Source: Acidisphaera sp. (GTDB taxonomy: Bacteria; Pseudomonadota; Alphaproteobacteria; Acetobacterales; Acetobacteraceae). Taken from it: a stretch of 60,501 nt of DNA. The position numbers and the translations under genes are program-made. Shown here one piece after another: positions 52,817 to 60,501 of this stretch. Position 1 is the first letter of the stretch. The number at the start of each line of letters is the position of its first letter. The notes under the pieces were generated by a model. That model did not search any database. It was not told the origin of the DNA and was given only the letters and a program-made list of their open reading frames with translations. Location: NCBI GenBank assembly GCA_019240635.1, contig JAFAYA010000124.1, forward strand, positions 1 to 60,501. The letters run 5' to 3'.

Positions 52817-54351
52817 GCTTGCTGTTCCTGGCGGGAGGGCTGGTATTCGCCGGCGACGAGCTTGCGGCGCAGCAGTTTGCCGACCGGCGATTTCGGAATT
52901 TCCGCGACGAACACGAAGCGGCGCGGCCGCTTGAAATTCGCCAGCCCCGAGCCGCGGCAAAAGCGGTCGAGTTCGGCCGCGTCGACCGGCCCGGATGGCG
53001 TGATGAACGCGGTGACGATCTTGCCCCAGCGCTCGTCCGGCAGCCCGACCACCGCAACTTCCGAGACCGCGGGATGCAGCGACAGGCAGCTCTCGATTTC
53101 CACCGGCGAGACGTTCTCGCCGCCTGTGATGATCATATCGTCGACCCGACCGGTGACGAACAGCTCCCCGTCGGCGTCGAAGTAGCCGGTATCCCCGGTG
53201 AAATACCATCCGCCGCGCAGCGCCTTGGCGTCCGCATCCGGTCGTCGCCAGTAACCCTCGAACGCCTCGTCGCCGGCGAGCAGGGCGGCGATCTCGCCTT
53301 CCTCGTTCGTCGCGGCGAGTTCGTCGGCCGAAGCCGCGCCGAGCCGCACCACGCGGATCATCTGGTTGAGCCCGGCTTTCCCCGCGCAGCCCGGCTTGGC
53401 GGCGGCGTCCTGGTTGATCGTGCAGGTATAGACTTCCGAACTGCCGTAGTGATTGACGAACAGGTTCGGGCGGAACGCCGACGCGAGTTTTTGCAGCAGC
53501 GCGTCGGTCATCGGCGCGCCGGCAAAGCCGAGCTTGCGCACCGATCCGGTGTCGGTGGCGGCAAAGCGTTCGTGGTGCACGAGGTCATGGTAGAGCGTGG
53601 GCACCAGATAGAGATTGGTGATGCGCTCGCGCTCGATCGCCGCCAGCGCGCCCGGCACGTCGAAGCGCGGCAGGCAGACGAAGGCGCCGCCGATCAGCGA
53701 CATCGCCAGCAGCGAGCGCACGCCCATGGTATGATAGAGCGGCATCACGCCGAGCGTGCGCTCGCCGCGGCGATAGACGTTCTGCGCGACGTGGGCGAGT
53801 GCGGCGGCGCGCTCGGCGCGGTGACGGCGCGGCACGCCCTTCGGCCGCGACGTGGTGCCCGAAGTGTAGAGCATGAGCGACCAGGATTCTGCATCGGCCC
53901 GCGGCCGGATTTCGCCGGATCGCGTTTCCAGCATCGCCGCGAAACCGGTCTCCCCGGCACCCGGCGCACCCAGGCGGATGCGCGGCAGCCCCGCCGTCCG
54001 CGCCGCCTGTCCGACCGCCTCGGCTGAGGCGTCCTCATAGGCGAGCGCGCGAGCCTCGGCGTCCGCCAGGCAGTAGTCGACGTCCTCGGCGGTGGCGCGC
54101 CAGTTCAGCGGCGTGATGATCAGGCCCGCGAGCTGGCAGGCCCAGTGCAGGGTCGCCGCCTCCCAGCGGTTCTGCAGCAGCGTCAGCAGATGATCGCCCG
54201 GCCGCAGCCCCAGCGCATCCAGGCCCGCGACGACCGAGCCGATCTTCTCCAGCCACGCAGCGTAGGTCAGCCGCACCTCGCCATCGACCACGGCGAGCGC
54301 ATCCGGGTCGCGCGCGGCGCTGGCCAGAAAGCTCGTGCCGAGGTCAAGCAT
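52813..54351 (-). CDS. hmfD: AMP-forming CoA ligase, 2-furoyl-CoA synthetase-like
   Basis: ANL-superfamily ligase of 512 residues. The ATP-binding motif is MLYTSGTTSRPKGVPRRHRA, the A5 region HYGSSEVYTCTINQD, the hinge TGRVDDMIITGGENVSPVEI and the catalytic lysine IPKSPVGKLLRR. It resembles benzoate and crotonobetaine-type ligases. In an hmf operon the matching role is activation of 2-furoate to 2-furoyl-CoA, the substrate of the Mo-hydroxylase encoded just upstream. It overlaps hmfC by 8 nt and hmfE by 4 nt. Confidence 0.8.
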   Translation of the reverse strand: MLDLGTSFLASAARDPDALAVVDGEVRLTYAAWLEKIGSVVAGLDALGLRPGDHLLTLLQNRWEAATLHWACQLAGLIITPLNWRATAEDVDYCLADAEARALAYEDASAEAVGQAARTAGLPRIRLGAPGAGETGFAAMLETRSGEIRPRADAESWSLMLYTSGTTSRPKGVPRRHRAERAAALAHVAQNVYRRGERTLGVMPLYHTMGVRSLLAMSLIGGAFVCLPRFDVPGALAAIERERITNLYLVPTLYHDLVHHERFAATDTGSVRKLGFAGAPMTDALLQKLASAFRPNLFVNHYGSSEVYTCTINQDAAAKPGCAGKAGLNQMIRVVRLGAASADELAATNEEGEIAALLAGDEAFEGYWRRPDADAKALRGGWYFTGDTGYFDADGELFVTGRVDDMIITGGENVSPVEIESCLSLHPAVSEVAVVGLPDERWGKIVTAFITPSGPVDAAELDRFCRGSGLANFKRPRRFVFVAEIPKSPVGKLLRRKLVAGEYQPSRQEQQA

Positions 54352-54850
54352 TGGGCTCCTCCCGCAGCCGGTCCCGGGCCGCCAGCGCCGCCCGCATGAT
54401 CGGCACGTAGCCGGTGCAGCGGCACAGATGGCCGGACAGCATGTACCGCAGCTCTGCTTCCGAGGCGTCCGGCCGCTGACGCAAGAACGCATCGAGCGAC
54501 ATCAGGATGCCGGGGGTGCAGAATCCGCATTGCAGCGCGTGGTGCTCGCGAAAGCTTTCCTGCAGCACCGAAAGCCGACCTGGCGCCGGCGCCAGGCCCT
54601 CCACGGTGCGGATATCTGCCCCCTCGGCCTGCACGGCCAGCGTGAGGCAGGCGCGGGCGGGCACGCCGTCGATCTGCACGGTGCAGGCGCCGCAGACGCC
54701 ATGCTCGCACCCCACATGCGTGCCGGTGGCCCCGAGCACGCCGCGCAAGAAATCGCTCAGCAGCAGCCGCGGCTCGGCCTCGCCCGCGACCGGTCGCCCG
54801 TTCAACGAGAAACTCACGCGATGGCGTTGCCCGGCGCTCAGGCGCGGCAT
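54344..54850 (-). CDS. hmfC: Mo-hydroxylase [2Fe-2S] subunit, HmfC-like
   Basis: Small subunit of a xanthine-oxidase-family enzyme, 168 residues. The plant-type cluster is GCEHGVCGACTVQIDG and the C-terminal cluster is HALQCGFCTPG plus GHLCRCTGY, giving all eight cysteines. It passes electrons from the molybdenum centre to the FAD subunit. The start lies 13 nt inside the flavoprotein gene, so translation is coupled. Confidence 0.9.
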   Translation of the reverse strand: MPRLSAGQRHRVSFSLNGRPVAGEAEPRLLLSDFLRGVLGATGTHVGCEHGVCGACTVQIDGVPARACLTLAVQAEGADIRTVEGLAPAPGRLSVLQESFREHHALQCGFCTPGILMSLDAFLRQRPDASEAELRYMLSGHLCRCTGYVPIMRAALAARDRLREEPNA

Positions 54851-55665
54851 CGCGCGGCCTCCTCGATCGTCGCGCGGCCGAGCCGGCGCACCAGCTCGCG
54901 CCGATAGCGTGCCGTCGCGTGCAGATCGTCCCGGGCCTCCAGCGCCCAGGCGAAGGCGTCGAGCGCTTCGTCGAGCGCCTCGTCGTCCGGTCCGGGCATG
55001 TCCTGTGCGACCGGCCGGTCCGCGACGCCGCCGATGCCGAGCCGTGCCCTGCCGTTCTCCACCACGGCGGCGCAGGCGACGATCGCGAAATCGCCGTGCC
55101 GCCGGCCGATTTCGCGGAACGCGTAACCGGCGCCGGGCCTGGCCGTCGGGATGCTCACCGCCTCGATCAGCTCGTCGTCGGCGCGGTCGGTCGCCATCAT
55201 GCCCGTGAAGAAGGCGCCGGCCTCGACGGCGCGGTGCCGCCGGCGGGAGCGCAGATGCACGGTGCCGCCGAGCGCCACCAGCAGCAGCGGCAGCTCGGCG
55301 CTGGGATCGGCGTGCGCCACTGAGCCACACACCGTGCCGCGGCTGCGGGTCTGCGCATGACCGATCCACGGCAGCGCGGCGGCGAGCAGTTTTTGCCGGC
55401 GCGCGAGGTCGGGACGGGCTTCGAGTTCCGCCTGGCGCACGGCGGCGCCGATGCGTAGGGCCGTGCCGTCATCGGCAATGCTCTGCAGCGAAGGGACATG
55501 CATGATGTCGACGAGCACGGCCGGGCGCGCGAGCCGCATGTTCAGCATCGGCAGCAGCGACTGCCCGCCCGCAAGAATGCGGGCGTCGGCGCCCTGGCGG
55601 TGCAGGACATCCAGCACCTCGGCGCCGTCGCTGGCACGCACATAGTCGAACGGCGCCGGCTTCAT
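54838..55665 (-). CDS. hmfB: Mo-hydroxylase FAD-binding subunit, HmfB-like
   Basis: CoxM-type flavoprotein of 275 residues. FAD-binding motifs are ILAGGQSLLPMLNMRLARP and the second loop TVCGSVAHADPSAELPL. It lacks the extra [4Fe-4S] loop that marks 4-hydroxybenzoyl-CoA reductase beta subunits, which favours an oxidative hydroxylase. The 103-bp gap upstream, between this start and the large-subunit stop, contains nothing recognisable and is the only real gap in the pathway part of the operon. Confidence 0.9.
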   Translation of the reverse strand: MKPAPFDYVRASDGAEVLDVLHRQGADARILAGGQSLLPMLNMRLARPAVLVDIMHVPSLQSIADDGTALRIGAAVRQAELEARPDLARRQKLLAAALPWIGHAQTRSRGTVCGSVAHADPSAELPLLLVALGGTVHLRSRRRHRAVEAGAFFTGMMATDRADDELIEAVSIPTARPGAGYAFREIGRRHGDFAIVACAAVVENGRARLGIGGVADRPVAQDMPGPDDEALDEALDAFAWALEARDDLHATARYRRELVRRLGRATIEEAARCRA

Positions 55666-55768
55666 GTCCGGTGCGGCTGCGCCCACGGCACGATCATCGT
55701 GCTCGGCGACTGCGCCGGCGCCGCGCAGACAGGATCACAATCAGGAGCGCCGTGCAGGCCCACGCACC

Positions 55769-58717
55769 TCACCCGCCCCACGGCAGCAAAGACCGCAACC
55801 ACGCGAAAAATCCGCCCCGCCGCCCCCCGCCCGCCTGCGTCGCCAACGCCTGGAAGAACTGCCCGATCACCACGCGCGCGGCACCGTCCAGCAGTCGCCC
55901 GCCGATCGAGGCCACTTTTCCGCCGATCGCCGCCTCGTAGCAATACGCGACGACGGTCCGCCCCGGCGCCTCTTCCGTCAGCGTCACGTGCCCGGTGCCG
56001 CGGCCAAACCCGAGCCCGCCCTCCGCCCCGCCGGTCAACGTCACCGCTTTCGGCGGGCGCAGGTCCGACAGGCTGATCTCCGCCCGATAGCGTCCCTTCA
56101 CCGGCCCGATGCCGAGCGTCACGTCGGCGCGGAAATTCGTTGGCGACAGTTTTTCGATGCCGTGCGCGCCGGGCACCACCGCCGCCAGCGTGTCGGGATC
56201 GAGCAGCATCGCCCAGATCTTTTCGCGCGGCGCCTCCACCGTGGCACTGCCCTCGCCGAACAGCTGCCGCTCGCCGGGCTTCGCCACCGGCCGCGCCGGC
56301 CGGTCCGGCGGCGATGTCTCCGCCGCGAAAAGATGTTCGGCAAGGCGCGCCGGCAGCAGCGGCAGCGTGACATCCGCCAGCCCCAGCGCATCCGCCACCG
56401 CATTCGCCACGCAAACCGGCGTGGACATGCAGTTGCCCTCGCCCACGCCCTTGGCCCCGAGCGGCGTGAACGGCGACACCGTCTCGTGGTGCAGGATGAC
56501 GGGCTCCGGCACTTCCATCGCCGTCGGCACCAGATAGTCGGCGAGCGTGCCGGACAGAAAACTCCCATCCGGCCCGTACGCATGCTCCTCGTACAGCGCC
56601 GCCCCCAGCGCGTGCGCAAACCCGCCGGTCACCTGCCCGGCCACCATGCCGGGATGCAGCACCCGCCCGCAATCATGCATCGTCACGTAGCGGTCGATGC
56701 GCACCTCGGCGGTCACGCGATCCACTTCCACCGCGCAGATGTCGAAGATGAAGCCGTGACACAGCGAACTGTTCACTTCGTCCGCCTCGGTCGGCGCGGT
56801 GAGTTCCGGCGGCGTCCAGAACACGGTTTCGCGGATCACCGCCTCGGCGTCGGCCGGGAGCGTGCCCGGTGCCCAGTGGCTTGCCGCCGCGAGCCGCGCG
56901 AACGGCAGCGAATTGTCGGGGTTGTCGCGCGCCCGCACGCGCCGCTCGGCGAACACCACTTCGTCGGCCGGCACGTTCAACTGCGCGGCCGCGATGCGCG
57001 CCAGCCGCTCGCGCAGCCGCGTGGCCGCGAGATGCGCCGCACCCGCCACCGCCGGGGCGAACCGGCTGGAATAGTTTCCCGACGCGATCGACCACGCATC
57101 CCGCGCCGTGTCGATTTCGGTGATCACGCGGATGTCCTGCGGCCGAAGACCGAGCACGTCCGCCGCCACCTGCGCCAGCACGGTGCGGTGCCCCTGCCCC
57201 TGCGGCGCCGAGGCCACGTGCAGGCTCACCGACCCCAGCGGATCGAGCGCGATGGTCGCGGTCGCCTGCGCACCGTTCTTCGGGCCGGCACGCCGCCGCT
57301 CGGCCGGCGTGAGCACGGCGGTGATGTAGCCCATGTTGGAGACGCTGGGCTCCACCACCGCGGCGTAACCGATGCCGTAGAGCCGGCCCTCCGCCCGGGC
57401 CTGGGCGCGGCGGGCGACAAGCTCGGCGTGGCCGCCCTGGCGCAGCGCCGCATCCGTCGCCGCGCGGTAGTCGCCGGAATCCAGGATGGCGCCGGTGGCG
57501 GTGCGATACGGGAAGGCGTCGGCCGGCACCAGGTTGCGGCGGATCACCTCCAGCGGGTCAATCCCGAGCTGCACCGCGATCTGCTGCACCAGCCGCTCCA
57601 GCGGGAAATACACCTGCGGGCCGCCAAAGCCGCGGTTCAGCCCGGTGGGCATCTTGTTGGTCAGCACCACCCGGTTGCGGATCGACACATGCCGGATGTC
57701 GTAGGCGCCGGTCATGTTGCCGTGCATGCGATACAGCGTCGCCGGCTCCGGCGCGCGCAGATGCGCCCCGCAATCCTCGATCTGGTCCCAGGCGAGCGCG
57801 AGGATTTTGCCCTCGGCACTCACCGCCGCATCCAGCCGAGTGACCCGGTTGGTCGCGCACACCGATGCCGCCAGGTGCTCCAGCCGGTCCTCCACCCACT
57901 TCACCGGCGCTCCCGCCGTGCGCGCCGCCGCGGCGATCAGCACCACGTACGCGAACACGCCCTGCTTGACGCCAAAGCTGCCGCCGGACTCCGGCGGCGT
58001 GCGCAGCCGCAGCCGGTTCCCCGGCACCTTCAGCGCCCGCGCCATCACCGCGTGCAGGCTGAACGGCCCCTGGAAATTCGCCAGCACGTCGTAGGCGTCG
58101 AGACCCGGATCGTACTCCGCGACGACGCCATAGGTTTCGATGGGGGTGCAGGCATTGCGCGGATACCGCGTCTCGACCGAAATTTTGACCGCCGCCTCGG
58201 CAAAAGCTGCGTCGGGTTCGCCGTACGAAAACCGCCGGTCGCTGGCGAGGTTGCCGCCGAGCGTGGGATGCAGCACCGGCGCATCGTCGGCCAGCGCCGC
58301 CAGCGGATCGGTCACCGCCGGCAGCGGACGATACCGCACCTCGATCAGGTCGAGCGCGTCCTCCGCCAGATACCGATCGCGCGCCACCGCCACCGCCACC
58401 GGCTCGCCCATGTAGCGCACCCGATCGATCGCGATCGGCCAGCATTCCATCGGCGCCTTCACGCCGACGACCAGGCTCGCCGTCAGCGCGGCAATCTCCG
58501 CGCCCGCCAGCACGGCGACCACGCCCGGCGCCGCCCGCGCCGCCGCCAGCTCGATCGCCTCGATCGCCGCATGCCCGTGCGGCGAGCGCAGGATCGCGGC
58601 GTGCAGCGTGCCGGCCGGGGTGCCGAGATCGTCGATATAGCGCCCGGCGCCGCGCAGCAGCGCCGCATCCTCCACCCGCGGCAGCGAGCGCCCGACCCAG
58701 CCCGTCTCGGCGGTCAC
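55769..58717 (-). CDS. hmfA: Mo-hydroxylase large subunit fused to a CoxG-like domain, HmfA-like
   Basis: Molybdopterin-cytosine-dinucleotide subunit of the xanthine oxidase family, 982 residues from GTG 58717. The first ~780 residues form the usual aldehyde-oxidase core with GGSFGVKQGVFAY, GLNRGFGGPQ in the active-site loop and the catalytic-Glu motif GAKGVGEGN. After a proline-rich linker the last ~150 residues form a CoxG/SRPBCC domain (VEAPREKIWAMLLDPDTLA ... GQFFQALATQAGG). The CO-dehydrogenase loop AYXCSFR is absent, so CO is not the substrate. In the operon it fits 2-furoyl-CoA dehydrogenase. GTG 58717 has GGAG five bases upstream and overlaps the UbiX stop by 4 nt; ATG 58729 is the alternative. 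Confidence 0.88.
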   Translation of the reverse strand: MTAETGWVGRSLPRVEDAALLRGAGRYIDDLGTPAGTLHAAILRSPHGHAAIEAIELAAARAAPGVVAVLAGAEIAALTASLVVGVKAPMECWPIAIDRVRYMGEPVAVAVARDRYLAEDALDLIEVRYRPLPAVTDPLAALADDAPVLHPTLGGNLASDRRFSYGEPDAAFAEAAVKISVETRYPRNACTPIETYGVVAEYDPGLDAYDVLANFQGPFSLHAVMARALKVPGNRLRLRTPPESGGSFGVKQGVFAYVVLIAAAARTAGAPVKWVEDRLEHLAASVCATNRVTRLDAAVSAEGKILALAWDQIEDCGAHLRAPEPATLYRMHGNMTGAYDIRHVSIRNRVVLTNKMPTGLNRGFGGPQVYFPLERLVQQIAVQLGIDPLEVIRRNLVPADAFPYRTATGAILDSGDYRAATDAALRQGGHAELVARRAQARAEGRLYGIGYAAVVEPSVSNMGYITAVLTPAERRRAGPKNGAQATATIALDPLGSVSLHVASAPQGQGHRTVLAQVAADVLGLRPQDIRVITEIDTARDAWSIASGNYSSRFAPAVAGAAHLAATRLRERLARIAAAQLNVPADEVVFAERRVRARDNPDNSLPFARLAAASHWAPGTLPADAEAVIRETVFWTPPELTAPTEADEVNSSLCHGFIFDICAVEVDRVTAEVRIDRYVTMHDCGRVLHPGMVAGQVTGGFAHALGAALYEEHAYGPDGSFLSGTLADYLVPTAMEVPEPVILHHETVSPFTPLGAKGVGEGNCMSTPVCVANAVADALGLADVTLPLLPARLAEHLFAAETSPPDRPARPVAKPGERQLFGEGSATVEAPREKIWAMLLDPDTLAAVVPGAHGIEKLSPTNFRADVTLGIGPVKGRYRAEISLSDLRPPKAVTLTGGAEGGLGFGRGTGHVTLTEEAPGRTVVAYCYEAAIGGKVASIGGRLLDGAARVVIGQFFQALATQAGGGRRGGFFAWLRSLLPWGG

Positions 58718-59277
58718 GTCCGCTCCCATCGCCGCACCCGCCCGGACTCGATGTCGAACAGATCGAGCACCCGCCCCAGGGTATGGTCGATCATCTCCTC
58801 CAGGCTCGCCGGCCGCGCATAAAAGGCCGGCACCGGCGGCGCGATGATCGCCCCCATTTCCGACAGCGCCGTCATGGTCCTGAGATGCCCGGTGTGCAGC
58901 GGCGTCTCCCGCACCAGCAGAACCAGCCGCCGCCGCTCCTTCAGCACGACATCCGCCGCCCGCGTCAGCAGCGAGGAGGTTATCCCGGTCGCGATCTCCG
59001 CCATGCTGCGCATCGAACACGGTGCGATCACCATGCCGCGCGTGCGGAACGACCCGGAGGCAATCGACGCGGCGATATCCTTGGCCGGATACACCCGGCT
59101 CGCCAACGCCTTCACCTCGGCGATCTTGCGTCCGGTCTCGTAGGCCATGGTGATCTCGGCCGCGTGCGAGATCACCAGATGCGTCTCCACCGCCAGCTCA
59201 CGCAGGATTTCCAGCAATCGCACGCCGTAGATGGCGCCCGACGCCCCGGAAATCCCGACGATCAGCGGCTCGGCCAT
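58714..59277 (-). CDS. hmfG: UbiX-family flavin prenyltransferase, HmfG-like
   Basis: Makes prenylated FMN from FMN and dimethylallyl phosphate, the cofactor of the UbiD enzyme at 50630. It has 187 residues with the UbiX marks VGISGASGAIYGVRLLEIL, IAPCSMRSMAEIATGI, SLLTRAADVVLKERRRLVLL and VRETPLHTGHLRTM. It is the first gene of the operon, with a strong GAGGGAGGGA before ATG 59277. The 105-bp gap to the divergent M24 peptidase gene should contain the operon promoter. Confidence 0.92.
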   Translation of the reverse strand: MAEPLIVGISGASGAIYGVRLLEILRELAVETHLVISHAAEITMAYETGRKIAEVKALASRVYPAKDIAASIASGSFRTRGMVIAPCSMRSMAEIATGITSSLLTRAADVVLKERRRLVLLVRETPLHTGHLRTMTALSEMGAIIAPPVPAFYARPASLEEMIDHTLGRVLDLFDIESGRVRRWERT

Positions 59278-59382
59278 GTCCCTCCCTCGGGCCCCCCTCC
59301 TTTACGCGGGGCGGCCCGGCTACAATCGGCGCGAAGGCGCGGGGCGGCAAGCAGGCCGGCCACACAGCAAGGAGAGCGGGCG

Positions 59383-60466
59383 ATGTCAGGGAACGGCGAG
59401 CGGCAGAAAATCCCCTTCGATGCAGACCGGCTCGACCAGCTGCTGGACGAGGCCGGGATCGACGTGCTGCTCGTCTCATCCAAGCACAACGTGCAGTACC
59501 TGCTCGGCGGGTATCGATTCTTCTTCTTCGATTACATGGACGCCATCGGCCGCAGCCGCTACCTGCCGATCCTGGTGTATCCGAAGGGCGCACCGGAGAA
59601 GGCCGCCTATATCGGCTACCGCCTGGAGAAGCACGAGAAGGAGGCGCGCGGCTTTTGGGTGCCGGAGATGCGCCCGGCGTCGAGCGGCACCCTGGATGCC
59701 ATGCAGATGGCGGTCGAGCACGTGCAGCGCCTGGGCCTCGGGTCCGGCCGCATCGGCATCGAGACCGCCTTCCTGCCCGCCGACGCCTACGAGGCGCTGC
59801 GCGAGGCGCTGCCGCAGAGCCGGGTCACCAACGCGATCACGCCGCTCGAGCGGCTGCGCGCGGTGAAGACGCCCGACGAGCTGGGCAAGCTGCGCGAGGC
59901 GTCCGAGCGCGTGATCGACTCGATGCTGGCGGTGGTCGGCGGCCACGGGCCCGGCGCGACGAAGCGGCAGCTGGTGGATGCGCTGAAGCGCGAGGAGGTG
60001 GGCCGCGGCCTGACCTTCGAATACTGCCTGATCACCGCCGGGACGAGCCTGAACCGCTCACCCTCCGACCAGGTCTGGCAGCAAGGCGACATCCTGTCGC
60101 TGGATTCCGGCGGCAATTATCACGGTTATATCGGCGACGTCTGCCGGATGGCGATCCTCGGGGAGCCGGACGGGGAATTGCAGGAACTGCTCGGCGAGGT
60201 GGACGCAATCCAGCAGGCGGCGATGCGGCCGGTGCGCGCGGGCGTGCGCGGCGGGGAGATCTACGCCGGCGCGGAGGCGGCGATCGGCCGCTCGCCCCGG
60301 CGCGAGCACATCGAGTTCGTGGCGCACGGCATGGGCCTGATCAGCCACGAGGTGCCGCACCTGACCGATCGCGGCCCGGTGCAGTACACCGCCGAGGATG
60401 CCGAGCGGCCGCTGCAGGCCGGGATGGTGCTCTCCATCGAGACGACGCTGCTGCATCCGCGCCGCG
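59383..60466 (+). CDS. M24-family metallopeptidase (Xaa-Pro dipeptidase-like), 3' truncated
   Basis: Creatinase/prolidase-type protein, about 361 codons of genomic sequence. After the N-terminal domain (VLLVSSKHNVQYLLGGYRFF), metal ligands appear in LSLDSGGNYHGYIGDVCRM (two Asp), VAHGMGLISHEVPH (His) and MVLSIETT (Glu). The fifth ligand and C-terminus are lost because the sequence runs into adapter at 60467. ATG 59383 follows GGAGAGCGGG. It diverges from the furan operon. It may be a peptidase or, like DoeA, a ring-opening relative. Confidence 0.88.
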
Positions 60467-60501
60467 AGATCGGAAGAGCGTCGTGTAGGGAAAGAGTGTA
60501 G
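60467..60501. other. Illumina TruSeq adapter contamination
   Basis: AGATCGGAAGAGCGTCGTGT and the next 15 bases are the reverse complement of the Illumina universal adapter. The translation across it ends in EIGRASCRERV, a known artefact in protein databases. This is not genomic DNA. Confidence 0.99.

Noticed and set aside
54838-55665. 4-hydroxybenzoyl-CoA reductase beta subunit
   Set aside because: The extra four-cysteine [4Fe-4S] loop of that subunit is not present.
54344-58717. Carbon monoxide dehydrogenase (CoxMSL)
   Set aside because: The large subunit lacks the AYXCSFR active-site loop, and CoA ligase, UbiD and crotonase genes surround it.
55664-58822. A 1052-codon open frame on the plus strand opposite the Mo-hydroxylase large subunit
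   Set aside because: It is an Arg/His-rich antisense frame produced by high G+C; the minus strand has clear motifs, ribosome site and operon context.

Overview
This window looks like a chromosomal segment of a G+C-rich alphaproteobacterium, most likely Rhodospirillales/Acetobacteraceae-like. The reasons are the strong G/C third-position bias, the tight ATGA/GTGA gene overlaps, a pdxH-fabI-aroC neighbourhood, GC-rich hairpin repeats between genes and an RTX-like repeat protein. Family assignments come from reading the translations; no database search was run. I saw no rRNA, tRNA, CRISPR array, integrase or transposase.

Layout. 1-4.5 kb: minus-strand ectoine catabolism genes (partial doeB, doeA, eutB) behind a MocR/EnuR-type PLP-dependent regulator. 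They are preceded by pdxJ, pdxA, lpdA and a small membrane protein. 8.3-12.0 kb: an acyl-CoA ligase and a ketopantoate reductase-like gene (+), a clear intrinsic terminator, then a D-threonine-aldolase-like gene (-). 12.2-17.9 kb: a 4-OT-like tautomerase, an LLM flavin oxidoreductase, two peptide-type ABC permeases, a LysR regulator and a family 5 binding protein. 18.0-20.5 kb: an ArsB-like exporter and an MFS transporter.

20.2-24.0 kb is an insertion flanked by 374-bp direct repeats that are about 96.5% identical. Its unique part holds just two divergent genes: an orphan RbsB-like periplasmic binding protein and a membrane GGDEF-EAL protein. It looks like a movable ligand-sensing c-di-GMP cassette. 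24-31.5 kb holds pirin, Usp, pdxH, fabI, aroC, a peptidoglycan-binding protein, a 49-residue ORF, tlyA and an MFS transporter. 31.7-35.0 kb has lower G+C and encodes a secreted phosphoesterase (phospholipase C type) and a secreted beta-propeller-like protein. 35-39.6 kb holds an EamA exporter, a secreted EEP-family enzyme, Ohr, an SDR, a hydrolase and a small membrane protein.

39.7-42.0 kb encodes a stand-alone BLUF photoreceptor in operon with a PAS-like/GGDEF/EAL protein, so this is a second c-di-GMP module with a dedicated sensor. 42.1-48.0 kb holds a GSAM-like aminotransferase, a 2-hydroxyacid dehydrogenase, a hydratase/FAH-type enzyme and a divergent MFS transporter. The set is interrupted by an RTX-like gene flanked by exact 34-bp direct repeats.

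48.8-59.3 kb is one long minus-strand operon that matches the hmf pathway for 2,5-furandicarboxylate and 2-furoate. It encodes a UbiX-type prenyltransferase, a three-subunit molybdenum hydroxylase whose large subunit carries a fused CoxG domain, a CoA ligase, a crotonase-fold hydrolase, a UbiD decarboxylase, a TIGR02444 protein and an MFS carrier. The product would be 2-oxoglutarate. An M24 peptidase gene starts at 59.4 kb, and its end is replaced by Illumina adapter sequence, so the last 35 bases are not genomic.
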